From NCBI RefSeq assembly GCF_009827545.1, contig NZ_WTYS01000001.1, forward strand, positions 2,071,772 through 2,135,771: a stretch of DNA of 64,000 nt. Direction: 5' to 3'. This DNA comes from Pontixanthobacter gangjinensis (GTDB taxonomy: Bacteria > Pseudomonadota > Alphaproteobacteria > Sphingomonadales > Sphingomonadaceae). Under the pieces are notes generated by a model that ran no database searches, was not told where the DNA came from, and saw nothing but the letters and a program-made list of their open reading frames with translations. The first letter of the stretch is position 1. Every line of letters begins with the position of its first letter. The translations under genes were made by a program, and so were the position numbers. Shown piece by piece: positions 16,633 to 24,661 of the stretch.

Positions 16633-18960
16633 TCACGAGTGGAGCCGGATAATCGCAGCGGTGCCTTCGCCTTTGCGAGATTCAATTTGCAATGTGCCGC
16701 CGTGCGATTCGACCAGTTGCTTCGCCAGCGGAATGCCCAATCCTTGGCGCCGCTCGTCGATCTGGCCTTCTAGCGCGCGGGATAATTCTTGCGGCGTCAT
16801 GCCGGCGCCATTGTCCGAAATCACAATTTGCGCGACGCCTTTGTTCTTCGACAGATCGACCAGAATTTTGCCGCCCGATGCCGTTGCGGCGATTGCATTG
16901 TCGAGCAATTGGCCGATTGCTCTGCCCAACTGCCTTTCGTCGGCATCTATTTTGCCGGTTGCCTTGCTGCCGCGAAGGTCGAGCGTAATGCCGCCGTCTT
17001 CAATCGCTTGCTCTCGCGTACGAACAATGCTGGTTACAAACGGCAGCATGTCGAGCCGCTTGATCGTCAGCGGCAACAGTCCCGCCTCGCTCTGTGAAAG
17101 GTCCAGCACGTTTTCGACCTGGTCGGTCAGCCGCGCAACAGACTGCAAGATTGCCGCCACGTATTCCTTTCCCTGATCGGACAGGTCGCCAGCCACCCCC
17201 GCCTCAAGCAATTCGGCGAAACCGCCAATCGAAGTCAGCGGCGTGCGGAATTCATAGGACATATTGGACAGGAATTTGGTCTTCACTTCTTCAGACGCTT
17301 CGAGCGCTTTATTGCGTTCGCGGAGCGAATCTTCCGCCATTTGCGAATCTGTAATGTCGAGCACAGTCAGCAAACCATTCCCATCAGGAAGAGGTACGCC
17401 TGCAAACTCCAGCGTACGGCCATCGGCCATCGCTAGCCGGCCGCCCTGTTCCTTGCGGTCCAAGGTGGCGGAACGGATAACTTCGCCGATGGATTTGACC
17501 TGTTTGGGCTTTTCGAGGTTCTGCGCGATCGCTTCGAGCAAATCAGGTGCAAGAGGATGCGCGTCCAGGTGGTCAGGTTCCAGACCCCACGTCCCGGCAA
17601 AACTTCGATTCCAAAGCTGCAATCGGCCATCCGGCGCGAATACAGCCAAAGCTTCAAACAGACTGTCGAATGTGGCTGTGCGTGTGCGTAGCAGCGTGTC
17701 GCGAGTGGCTGAAAGCGCGAGCTGTTCGGTCCGGTCCTCCGCAATCAGCACCAAACCGCCATCGGGCATTGGTTGGGCAATAATTCGCAGGTGTGTACCA
17801 TCGGATAACGGCCAAGCCTCTTCCTGCGCAGCACCAGCGGAAAACCAGCCCACATGCTCGGCGCGCCATTCGGGGAAGTTGCGCACTTCGGGAGTTTTGC
17901 CATTTTCGCGGGCGCTCAGCAGCAGCCGTTCAAAATCAAGACCCTGAATCACTGCCCCGGAATTGAGCGCGAATATCCGGCGAAATGGTCCATTAGCGAA
18001 CGCCAGCTTCCTGCCCGCATCGAATTGCCCCACTCCGATCGAGAGTTGATCGAGTATCGAGCGTTGCGCATCGCGAAATGCCCGGAACTCACGCCCTAGT
18101 TCTTCCATCTCCTCGATATCAACGGCATATCCGGCAACACCTTCCTTATCCAACGGCAAGTCGCTGACTCGCAAGCTGCGGCGCTCACCATCGATGGTCG
18201 ATGTCACGATTCGCTCAATTGGCATGTTCTTATCAGCGGCTTGGCCGGCAATCTGAGCGGCGGTTAACCCATCGACCGGCTCGATCAATTCCAATTGCTG
18301 ATCAACGGCCACTTCAGCACTGGGTGCGCCAACTGCGGTAACGTAAGCCTTGTTGACCAATTGCAGCTTCGCATCGGTCCCGCGAAACCACATCGGCATC
18401 GGAGCAGCTTCGATTATTCCGACCAGCGCGCCGAAATCTCCGCGTGCGCGTGCAGCCTCCTCTCGGAGCCGAGACAGTTCGCTCTCGCTCTCGCTGAAGT
18501 CGAAAATCCACACCAGCGCCGCACCTCCCGGTGATACTTGCGGATCAGCTAGTACGCCCCGCACGGCCAGACTGCGCTGAGACCCGGGCGGAGTGAGCGC
18601 CATGCGGAACGGAGCGGCAGTTTTTTGGCAGCGCCGTATATTCTGAGACAATTCGGCCAGTTGACTGGTTGAAAGCCCTTTGCCCGGCCCGCCTTCCAAT
18701 TCGCTCAAATATTCCGGCAAAAGATCAAGGCCGAACCAGCCAGCCAACCGGTCAGAGCCTTCTATGCGCCCATCGGTGCGGACAATCAGCGGGATCGCCG
18801 GTGCCTCATCAATCATACGCGCCATCCGCCTCGCGGCTTTTCGGCTGCCTTCAGCCTTGCGGGATTTAGCGGCGGAGGCAATCATCATCCACGCCGCCCC
18901 AACCGTCCAAGCGGCCAGTAGCAATCCTATCAGGATCAGCGCAGTGGGTGAGAGTTCCAT
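16633..18960 (-). CDS. divL: DivL-like PAS sensor kinase with tyrosine at the H-box
   Basis: 775 residues: one N-terminal membrane helix (about 5-25), several PAS-like segments (one near 180-290, others to about 520), a HisKA-type dimerisation region, then a HATPase_c domain with N-box (LGRAIGQLLDNAIAAT), G1 box (ISDNGAGM) and GLGIPLAK. The H-box reads SNMSYEFRTPLTSIGG, so position 569, normally the phospho-acceptor His, is Tyr (codon at 17256-17254). The same substitution and nearly the same length (769 residues) define Caulobacter DivL, a cell-cycle protein that binds phospho-DivK and modulates CckA-CtrA signalling. The orthology is inferred. tsaE follows within a few bases. Confidence 0.85.
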   Translation of the reverse strand: MELSPTALILIGLLLAAWTVGAAWMMIASAAKSRKAEGSRKAARRMARMIDEAPAIPLIVRTDGRIEGSDRLAGWFGLDLLPEYLSELEGGPGKGLSTSQLAELSQNIRRCQKTAAPFRMALTPPGSQRSLAVRGVLADPQVSPGGAALVWIFDFSESESELSRLREEAARARGDFGALVGIIEAAPMPMWFRGTDAKLQLVNKAYVTAVGAPSAEVAVDQQLELIEPVDGLTAAQIAGQAADKNMPIERIVTSTIDGERRSLRVSDLPLDKEGVAGYAVDIEEMEELGREFRAFRDAQRSILDQLSIGVGQFDAGRKLAFANGPFRRIFALNSGAVIQGLDFERLLLSARENGKTPEVRNFPEWRAEHVGWFSAGAAQEEAWPLSDGTHLRIIAQPMPDGGLVLIAEDRTEQLALSATRDTLLRTRTATFDSLFEALAVFAPDGRLQLWNRSFAGTWGLEPDHLDAHPLAPDLLEAIAQNLEKPKQVKSIGEVIRSATLDRKEQGGRLAMADGRTLEFAGVPLPDGNGLLTVLDITDSQMAEDSLRERNKALEASEEVKTKFLSNMSYEFRTPLTSIGGFAELLEAGVAGDLSDQGKEYVAAILQSVARLTDQVENVLDLSQSEAGLLPLTIKRLDMLPFVTSIVRTREQAIEDGGITLDLRGSKATGKIDADERQLGRAIGQLLDNAIAATASGGKILVDLSKNKGVAQIVISDNGAGMTPQELSRALEGQIDERRQGLGIPLAKQLVESHGGTLQIESRKGEGTAAIIRLHS

Positions 18961-19029
18961 GACAATTCAGCTATGCCGCTAGCGCCCATCTTGCAATGGT
19001 CCATCGCCGCCAATCAGGAAAGAATTGCG

Positions 19030-19070
19030 GTAAAAATGAAAACGCCATTCCCGCAGGGCGAGAATGGCGT
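19030..19070 (-). terminator. Intrinsic terminator after ahcY
   Basis: On the minus strand a 9-bp stem (ACGCCATTC, 19070-19062, pairing with GAATGGCGT, 19050-19042) is followed by TTTTCATTTTTA. A few further inner base pairs extend the stem. It sits about 50 bp past the ahcY stop and 70 bp before divL begins, so it separates the two transcripts. Confidence 0.8.
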
Positions 19071-19118
19071 CTTTCCATCGTCAAAACTGCATTTGGCAGC
19101 TCTGCGAAAGAGAGTGTC

Positions 19119-20531
19119 TTAGTAGCGGTAATGTTCGGGTTTGAACGGACCCTCGACAGGCACACCGATGTAATCGGCCTGGTTCTGGCTTAGCTTGGTC
19201 AGCTTAACGCCCAGCTTCTCAAGGTGCAGCGCAGCAACTTTTTCGTCGAGATGCTTGGGCAAAACGTAGACTTCGTTATTGTACTGCTCACCCTTGGTAT
19301 AGAGCTCAATCTGCGCCAACACCTGATTGGTGAACGAGCAGCTCATCACAAAGCTTGGGTGCCCGGTGGCACAACCAAGATTCACCAGACGGCCTTTGGC
19401 GAGGATAATGATTTGCTTGCCATCGGGGAATGTCACGAGGTCAGTCCCCGGCTTGATTTCTGCCCAATCATAATTGTCGAGAGCGCCAATTTGGATCTCG
19501 CTGTCGAAGTGACCGATGTTGCACACGATACTCATCGGCTTCATCGCCTTCATGTGCTCGGCGGTGATGACATCTTCATTGCCCGTCGTGGTGACGAAAA
19601 TGTCGCAACGCTTGGTCGCTTCTTCCATCGTGACAACTTCATAACCTTCCATCGCCGCTTGCAATGCGCAAATCGGGTCGATTTCAGTGACCATAACGCG
19701 CGCGCCGCCATTGCGCAGGCTGTCGGCCGAACCCTTGCCCACATCACCAAAGCCGGCGACACATGCGACCTTACCGGCAAGCATTACATCAGTTGCACGG
19801 CGGATCGCGTCGACTAGCGATTCCTTACAACCATATAGGTTGTCGAACTTGGACTTGGTCACGCTGTCATTGACGTTTATCGCAGGGAAGGGCAATTTGC
19901 CGTTCTTGGCGAGGTGGTAAAGGCGGTGAACGCCAGTGGTTGTTTCCTCTGAAACGCCCTTCAAATTCTGAACTGTTTTGGTCAGATAGCCAGGGTGCTT
20001 GGCAATATAGGCCTTAACCGCGCGCTGCATTTCAATTTCTTCGGGATTGGTCGGCGCAGGCATTGTCTCGCCAGCTTCCAAACGTGCGCCCCACAGTGCG
20101 AACGAAGTCGCATCGCCGCCATCATCAAGGATGATGTTGGCTGTTTGGTCAGGATCTGCATCTGTGCCCCATGCAAAGATATTGCCGACGTAATCCCAAT
20201 ATTCGGCGAGGGTTTCACCCTTAATCGCGAAAATCGGGATGCCGGCAGCAGCCATAGCAGCAGCAGCGTGATCTTGGGTCGAATAGATGTTGCAAGTAGC
20301 CCAGCGGACTTCGGCGCCAAGAGCGGTCAAAGTTTCCATTAGAACAGCAGTCTGGATGGTCATGTGTAGCGAACCGGTGATCCGCGCACCCGTTAGTGGT
20401 TTGCTATCACCGAACTCTTCGCGAAGCGCCATCAGGCCCGGCATTTCTGTTTCGGCAATGTTGATTTCCGCACGACCGTAATCGGCGAGGGAAATGTCCT
20501 GGATGATATAATCTTGTTTATCGGCGGCCAC
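19119..20531 (-). CDS. ahcY: Adenosylhomocysteinase
   Basis: 470 residues. Hydrolyses S-adenosylhomocysteine to adenosine and homocysteine, relieving product inhibition of methyltransferases and feeding methionine regeneration. The NAD-binding segment is [19 protein letters not shown]; the C-terminal KPEHYRY is diagnostic. The frame opens at 20594, but GTG at 20531 ([19 protein letters not shown]) has AGGAGA at ideal spacing and is the better start. A strong palindrome 90-110 bp upstream suggests SAH/methionine-responsive control. Confidence 0.97.
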   Translation of the reverse strand: MAADKQDYIIQDISLADYGRAEINIAETEMPGLMALREEFGDSKPLTGARITGSLHMTIQTAVLMETLTALGAEVRWATCNIYSTQDHAAAAMAAAGIPIFAIKGETLAEYWDYVGNIFAWGTDADPDQTANIILDDGGDATSFALWGARLEAGETMPAPTNPEEIEMQRAVKAYIAKHPGYLTKTVQNLKGVSEETTTGVHRLYHLAKNGKLPFPAINVNDSVTKSKFDNLYGCKESLVDAIRRATDVMLAGKVACVAGFGDVGKGSADSLRNGGARVMVTEIDPICALQAAMEGYEVVTMEEATKRCDIFVTTTGNEDVITAEHMKAMKPMSIVCNIGHFDSEIQIGALDNYDWAEIKPGTDLVTFPDGKQIIILAKGRLVNLGCATGHPSFVMSCSFTNQVLAQIELYTKGEQYNNEVYVLPKHLDEKVAALHLEKLGVKLTKLSQNQADYIGVPVEGPFKPEHYRY

Positions 20532-20620
20532 GCAAAGTCTCCTGAATTCAAAAAAGTCGCACCCGATTGCAGGCGCTTTTGGATTGCCGGTCACCTAGCG
20601 ATTTGAATGCCCAGATGCAA

Positions 20621-20640
20621 ATATAAAGATATCCTTATAT
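20621..20640. promoter_or_regulatory. Palindromic operator between ahcY and the peroxiredoxin gene (SahR-like)
   Basis: Twenty bases read ATATAAAGATATCCTTATAT, an inverted repeat with 9 of 10 half-site positions paired. It lies in the divergent intergenic region, 90 bp from the ahcY start and 76 bp from the peroxiredoxin start. ArsR-family regulators of SAH/methionine metabolism in Proteobacteria (SahR type) control ahcY from AT-rich palindromes of this kind. Assignment to that family is from memory of its motif style, not from a search. Confidence 0.6.
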
Positions 20641-20715
20641 CATCTAATCATTGCCGCAACGCACACACTTCCTATATCAACCGCCACAAGACATTCTCAC
20701 GAAAGGAAATTACTA

Positions 20716-21195
20716 ATGACAATTGCAGTAGGCGACACTCTTCCAGACGTTAAATTGGTCAAAGCAACCCCAGAAGGACCCGAAGCTGTTCAATCGAGCG
20801 ACTATTTCGCTGGCAAGAAAGTGGCTCTTTTCAGTGTGCCCGGTGCTTACACGCCGACTTGTTCAGCACGCCACCTGCCCGGTTTCGTCGAGAAATCTGA
20901 TGAACTGAAAGCCAAAGGAATCGACGAGATTGCCTGCACCGCAGTTAATGACGCATTCGTTCTTGGCGCATGGAAAGACGCTAACAATGCAGATGGCATA
21001 ACAATGCTTGGCGATGGTAACGGCGATTTCGCCCAAGCAATCGGCCTAACCATGGACGGCTCGGGATTTGGCCTGGGTCAGCGCGGCCAACGTTTTTCGA
21101 TGGTCGTCAACAACGGCGTTGTCGAACAGCTAAATGTTGAAGCACCTGGCGATTTCTCTGTCAGCAGCGCAGAGCACATGCTCGGGCAATTGTAA
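20716..21195 (+). CDS. Peroxiredoxin, Prx5/AhpE-like subfamily
   Basis: A 159-residue thiol peroxidase for hydrogen peroxide and alkyl hydroperoxides. The active-site loop PGAYTPTCSARHLPGF places the peroxidatic Cys at 49; a second Cys near 75 (DEIACTAVND) could act as resolving residue. Sequence style is that of the Prx5 group that uses glutaredoxin or glutathione. Shine-Dalgarno GAAAGGAAA precedes the ATG. It is divergent from ahcY and shares its operator region; a terminator follows. Confidence 0.95.
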   Translation: MTIAVGDTLPDVKLVKATPEGPEAVQSSDYFAGKKVALFSVPGAYTPTCSARHLPGFVEKSDELKAKGIDEIACTAVNDAFVLGAWKDANNADGITMLGDGNGDFAQAIGLTMDGSGFGLGQRGQRFSMVVNNGVVEQLNVEAPGDFSVSSAEHMLGQL

Positions 21196-21308
21196 GCCTT
21201 TGAGGTCCGGGTGGCGCTGCGGCGCTGCCCGGTCCATTCTGGTGCATATATTTACGAACCACATTATAACATTTCGCAGCTAGCCGGACGCGCTGATAAC
21301 CTTCCGTA

Positions 21309-21330
21309 CCGCCACTCTTGGCGGTTTTTT
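21309..21330 (+). terminator. Intrinsic terminator after the peroxiredoxin gene
   Basis: CCGCC (21309-21313), a six-base loop ACTCTT, then GGCGG (21320-21324) and six T residues. It lies 115 bp after the peroxiredoxin stop and 70 bp before the convergent folE stop. A GC-rich imperfect hairpin (about 21205-21237) lies between the stop and this terminator. Confidence 0.75.
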
Positions 21331-21399
21331 GTGGGGGCGGACCTTCTGAAGCAAGTTCCTAGCGTCGATCCCGAAGGTCGCCGCCGCTTCATGCTATAG

Positions 21400-22008
21400 T
21401 CAATAGCCCATCAGGCTGAGCACTTCTTTGCGGCTTCGCTGGTCTTCTAGAAACGTGCCCATCATCCGGCTGGTAACCATCCCCACGCCGGGTGTACGCA
21501 CTCCGCGCGCCGTCATGCACGCATGACTTGCATCGATAACCACCGCGACGCCGCGTGGCTCAAGGTGCTCCCAGATGCATTCCGCCACTTCAGCGGTAAG
21601 ACGTTCCTGAATTTGCAGGCGACGCGCATATCCGTGAAGCACTCTTGCCAGCTTCGAAATTCCCACAACGCGGTTGGTCGGCAAATAAGCAATCGCAGCC
21701 TTGCCGATAATTGGTGCCATGTGGTGCTCGCAATGAGACTGGAACGGGATGTCTTTCAGCAGCACGATCTCTTCGTAACCGCCTACTTCTTCAAAAACAC
21801 GGCTAAGATGGACCGCCGGGTCTTCCTGATACCCTTGGCAATATTCCTTCCAAGCACGCGCAACACGCTTCGGTGTGTCGAGCAACCCTTCACGAGCAGG
21901 GTCATCGCCCGACCATGCGATCAACGTCCGTATGGCGTCTTGAACATCGTCTGGAACGTGAACCTTGCCACTCTCAAGATCTTCATCGCTAGCGGCAAAT
22001 TTATTCAT
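21400..22008 (-). CDS. folE: GTP cyclohydrolase I
   Basis: 202 residues. Opens GTP to dihydroneopterin triphosphate, the first step of folate synthesis. Zinc-site and catalytic motifs are visible: FQSHCEHHMAPIIGKAAIAYLP and later SHACMTARGVRTPGVGMVTSRMMG. Length fits the FolE1 family. It starts at ATG 22008 and is read leftward after the hemerythrin gene, with a hairpin between them, so it is probably transcribed separately. Confidence 0.97.
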   Translation of the reverse strand: MNKFAASDEDLESGKVHVPDDVQDAIRTLIAWSGDDPAREGLLDTPKRVARAWKEYCQGYQEDPAVHLSRVFEEVGGYEEIVLLKDIPFQSHCEHHMAPIIGKAAIAYLPTNRVVGISKLARVLHGYARRLQIQERLTAEVAECIWEHLEPRGVAVVIDASHACMTARGVRTPGVGMVTSRMMGTFLEDQRSRKEVLSLMGY

Positions 22009-22041
22009 CTATCAATCCAGTACGAAAGCGTTGGTACCAAA

Positions 22042-22089
22042 TCAAAAGCCAGCCAACCTTCGGAAAGCTTCCCCCGGGGCATGGCTGGC
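22042..22089 (-). terminator. Probable terminator between the hemerythrin gene and folE
   Basis: On the minus strand GCCAGCCA (22089-22082) can pair with TGGCTGGC (22055-22048); the 26-base loop can fold a smaller GGAA/TTCC hairpin. The stem is followed by TTTTGATTT. It lies about 90 bp past the hemerythrin stop. The long loop lowers confidence. Confidence 0.5.
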
Positions 22090-22177
22090 AAATGGTTTGT
22101 AGTTGTGGGCTGCTTGCACCCAAACAGTGTCAAAATGCAAATGTCTTGTCGGTGTTTCTGCGCGAAACGGCGACGCT

Positions 22178-22669
22178 CTACTCTTTGCCTTCGCCCATCT
22201 TTTCAGGTGTCACTTCGGCATCGGCATGTTCGGCTTTCTTACGCTTTTCGAAAACATCGCTCATATGCGCCTCATCTTCGGCGGTCAGATATTTTTCAAA
22301 ATCGGGGAAATGATCGTCTTCTTCTTCCTCGATATGATGCAGATAATCATGCTTGAGTTGTTTGAATTTTTGCAGCCATGCTCCTGTTGCCATGTCAGTG
22401 GCGGCCAAATCATTCAGCGCTTCATTTAATTCGTGATGTTCCGCCACCGAATGGCGCGTGTCATCAGTCGTCGGGGGCTTGCGCAGCATCGTCGAATAGA
22501 GCGCTTGCTCCTCTGCTGCTGCGTGACTTTTAACTTCTTTCGTAAACCGCGTGAACAGTTCGTCGCGCTCGGCCGTCTTGCCTTCAGTGTTCGCGATTTT
22601 TTCAAGCAGTTCACGGTGGTGATCATGATCCTGTTTGAGGCGCTCAAAAATCTTTTCGGCGGTAGCCAT
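22178..22669 (-). CDS. Hemerythrin HHE domain protein
   Basis: 163 residues, mostly helical, with histidine/acid ligand motifs of the HHE family: DHDHHRELLEKI near 15-25, SHAAAEEQALY near 48-58, EHHELNEAL near 77-85 and HDYLHHIEEEEDDHFPDF near 107-124. Such proteins hold a di-iron centre that binds oxygen, nitric oxide or acts in iron/redox sensing; the specific role is unknown. The C-terminal tail is highly charged. A good Shine-Dalgarno (GAAAGGAC) precedes ATG 22669. Confidence 0.88.
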   Translation of the reverse strand: MATAEKIFERLKQDHDHHRELLEKIANTEGKTAERDELFTRFTKEVKSHAAAEEQALYSTMLRKPPTTDDTRHSVAEHHELNEALNDLAATDMATGAWLQKFKQLKHDYLHHIEEEEDDHFPDFEKYLTAEDEAHMSDVFEKRKKAEHADAEVTPEKMGEGKE

Positions 22670-22772
22670 GGGTGTAGTCCTTTCAAATTGCGTTTGATTT
22701 CATAACTATCTGCCCGGCCGTGGGTTCCGCATTCAATCTGGAATTTGCCTGCCGCGTCACCATATCCGGGCT

Positions 22773-23177
22773 ATGCCTTTATCATCACCCCCCTATCCCA
22801 CCCGCGAAATGTTTGAGGAGGAAGCCTTGGCGGCCCTCGCATCGATCCCTGAATTCCTGCGCGAGAGATTGGCGAATGTGGTACTCAAGGTTGAAGAGTT
22901 TGCGACGCCCGAGCAGCTACAATCGGTGAACATTGCCACTCGATGGGGCTTGAGCGGCCTATATGAAGGCAGGCCGCTATCTAAGGAGTCAGTCTGGGAG
23001 AGCGGCGATCTTCCCCCCGTAATTTCCTTGTTCAGACAGCCATTGTTGCGCGAATGGATCGATACCGGGGTTGGATTGAAAGAACTGATACGGCACGTGG
23101 TGATCCACGAAGCGGGGCATCATTTCGGCTTTTCCGACGATGATATGCATCAGCTCGAGAGAATGGCGGAAGACTAG
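22773..23177 (+). CDS. Metallopeptidase family protein (minimal zincin)
   Basis: 134 residues. The motif HEAGHHFGFSDDDMH near the C-terminus fits HExxHxxGxxD, the zinc site of the small zincin-like family often labelled metallopeptidase family protein (DUF1025). The rest (PEFLRERLANVVLKVEEFA, then LYEGRPL) matches that family's compact fold. Physiological substrate is unknown in the family. It has its own promoter region and faces tRNA-Arg. Confidence 0.88.
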   Translation: MPLSSPPYPTREMFEEEALAALASIPEFLRERLANVVLKVEEFATPEQLQSVNIATRWGLSGLYEGRPLSKESVWESGDLPPVISLFRQPLLREWIDTGVGLKELIRHVVIHEAGHHFGFSDDDMHQLERMAED

Positions 23178-23287
23178 CTCGGGCACAAATGTCACGGACT
23201 TGAAAGACGCCAGCGAAACTCGGCCATCAATTCGCGATCTCCGACTTCGTGCAGAGCGCACAAATCGCATTTTCCGAAATCACAAAC

Positions 23288-23319
23288 AAAAAAGAGCACC
23301 CCGGCGGGATGCTCTTTTT
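23288..23319. terminator. Bidirectional terminator between the zincin gene and tRNA-Arg
   Basis: The hairpin GAGCAcCCC-GGC-GGGaTGCTC (23294-23314, one mismatched pair) is flanked by six A on the left and five T on the right. It can therefore stop transcription from both sides: the zincin gene from the left and tRNA-Arg from the right. Confidence 0.8.
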
Positions 23320-23321
23320 AA

Positions 23322-23398
23322 TGGTGCACCCGGAAGGATTCGAACCTCCGGCCCCCTGATTCGTAGTCAGGTACTCTATCCAGCTGAGCTACGGGTGC
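23322..23398 (-). tRNA. tRNA-Arg(ACG)
   Basis: A 77-nt cloverleaf on the minus strand including an encoded CCA. The acceptor GCACCCG pairs with CGGGTGC; the D-arm reads TAGCTCAGCTGGATAGAGTA; the anticodon arm is CCTGA-CTACGAA-TCAGG with anticodon ACG, whose A34 is normally edited to inosine to read CGN codons; the T-arm has GGTTCGAATCC. No attachment-like repeat of it was noticed at the integrase. Confidence 0.97.
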
Positions 23399-23412
23399 AC
23401 TTGGAGGGCGGC

Positions 23413-23440
23413 ACATAAGGGGGCATGTTCAGCTTGGCAA
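23413..23440 (-). promoter_or_regulatory. Possible sigma70-type promoter of tRNA-Arg
   Basis: On the minus strand TTGCCA (23440-23435) and TTATGT (23418-23413) are separated by 16 bp, and the tRNA begins 15 bp downstream. Spacing fits a housekeeping promoter, but the boxes are only moderate matches. Confidence 0.4.
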
Positions 23441-23487
23441 TGCTTTATTGCCCAAAATACGCACTCAATTGACGTTCCCCCCTAAGA

Positions 23488-23916
23488 TTAGTGGAAAAGC
23501 CGGTCTACAAGGCTGCAATCGAGCGGCGGTTTATCCAGTCTGGCCATCTGGGCCGGGGTAAACCAGCCGACTGCTCCGCCTTCCAACGCTACGGGTTCGC
23601 CTATCCACTCGTTCAGCCTGTAAAGAAGTATTACAATCGGCGGTATAACGCCCTCACTCCCGGATTCGGCAAAGCCAATCGGGACGGCATTGGCACAATC
23701 GATCGCAACCCCCAATTCCTCCGTAATCTCCCTTATCAACGCATTTACGGGTGTTTCGCCGGATTCAACCTTGCCACCGGGAAATTCCCATAAGCCGCCA
23801 TGGTGCTTGTCCGCAGGGCGCTTATGCATCAGCCAGCGCCCATCGGGCCGCTCGAAAGCTGCAGCAACAACTGTCAACAATGTCGGAATATTTTCCAGTT
23901 TGCGAACCCCCTTCAA
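23488..23916 (-). CDS. mutT: MutT-type Nudix hydrolase
   Basis: About 142 residues. The Nudix box is complete: GGKVESGETPVNALIREITEELGV fits Gx5Ex7REuxEExGu. Upstream HKRPADKHHGGLWEFPGG is typical for MutT/8-oxo-dGTP pyrophosphatases, which remove oxidised nucleotides. The start is uncertain: the frame begins at TTG 23916, no ATG lies nearby in frame, and the conserved part starts at about PTLLTVVAAAF. The gene is divergent from the pilin genes. Confidence 0.88.
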   Translation of the reverse strand: MKGVRKLENIPTLLTVVAAAFERPDGRWLMHKRPADKHHGGLWEFPGGKVESGETPVNALIREITEELGVAIDCANAVPIGFAESGSEGVIPPIVILLYRLNEWIGEPVALEGGAVGWFTPAQMARLDKPPLDCSLVDRLFH

Positions 23917-23965
23917 CCATTTCTTAAGATTTCAATCAGACAAGGGCAAATCAGAATTGTAACCG

Positions 23966-24166
23966 ATGGATGTACCCATGACACTGATGCAACTCCTAAC
24001 TCGGATCGCCAATGACGATCGTGGGAGCACAGCTATCGAATACGGACTGATCGCTTCTTTGGTTGTTATCGCATCCATTGGTGCTTTCGAGGCTGTTGCC
24101 AACGAAAACACCGGACTTTGGGGTGTCGTATCCAGCCAAATCAATGACGCGATGGGTGAAGGATAA
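23966..24166 (+). CDS. Flp-family type IVb pilin (first copy)
   Basis: 66 residues. A short leader ends in a processing site of the Flp type: DDRG-STAIEYGLIASLVVIASIG, with Glu at +5 and Tyr at +6 of the mature subunit, followed by a single hydrophobic helix. Flp pilins build tight-adherence (Tad) pili. No strong ribosome-binding site precedes ATG 23966; ATG 23978 is an alternative. The next gene is a second pilin. No tad/cpa assembly gene is in the window. Confidence 0.85.
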   Translation: MDVPMTLMQLLTRIANDDRGSTAIEYGLIASLVVIASIGAFEAVANENTGLWGVVSSQINDAMGEG

Positions 24167-24281
24167 AATTCAGCCAGCCGGCTTAGGACTTTATAAACTT
24201 GTTGCACCTATCTCGAATATCGCTCGGCCTGAAAATAACCAGGATGGCTTAGCATCGAAGACTATAACCAGGAGACTAAAG

Positions 24282-24458
24282 ATGAAATTTTTCAAAAACC
24301 TTCTTCGCGACGAACAGGGCGCGACTGCTATCGAATACGGTCTGATTGCCGCTCTTATCGCTGTTGCAGCGATTACTGCGATGCAAGGCCTCGGTAACGA
24401 GCTGAACACCACATTCTCGACTGTGTCGACTAAGATGGGTGAATCGAACACCGTCTAA
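24282..24458 (+). CDS. Flp-family type IVb pilin (second copy)
   Basis: 58 residues starting at ATG 24282 with a strong CCAGGAGAC Shine-Dalgarno. The processing site and helix are canonical: LRDEQG-ATAIEYGLIAALIAVAAIT. The frame is open further upstream but only as a shadow of the first pilin. Of the two copies this one has the better translation signals and is directly followed by an intrinsic terminator with a perfect stem, as expected for an abundant major pilin. Confidence 0.92.
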   Translation: MKFFKNLLRDEQGATAIEYGLIAALIAVAAITAMQGLGNELNTTFSTVSTKMGESNTV

Positions 24459-24485
24459 TAGACGGTTCGATACCAAATCAAAGAA

Positions 24486-24515
24486 AGGCGGCAGGGCTTC
24501 CCTGCCGCCTTTTTT
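24486..24515 (+). terminator. Strong intrinsic terminator after the pilin genes
   Basis: A perfect 11-bp stem, AGGCGGCAGGG (24486-24496) with CCCTGCCGCCT (24500-24510), a three-base CTT loop, then five T residues. It lies 27 bp after the second pilin stop. The opposite strand has only GAAAG before the stem, so it works mainly rightward. Confidence 0.92.
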
Positions 24516-24661
24516 GTTGTGTGAGGTGCTTTTTGTGTGCCTTCAAACGCCGGGTACTTGCATCAGCAGGCTTGGTTTCACGCTGACTTGCGGCAAGCGG
24601 TCAACTCGGCGGCCTAAAGAAGAGATTTTATTGCCCACGCCTGGCCCCAAGAAAACAAAAA

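Noticed and set aside
24063-24281. Upstream extension of the second pilin frame
   Set aside because: It overlaps the first pilin in another frame; the real start at 24282 has a strong Shine-Dalgarno and canonical pilin leader.
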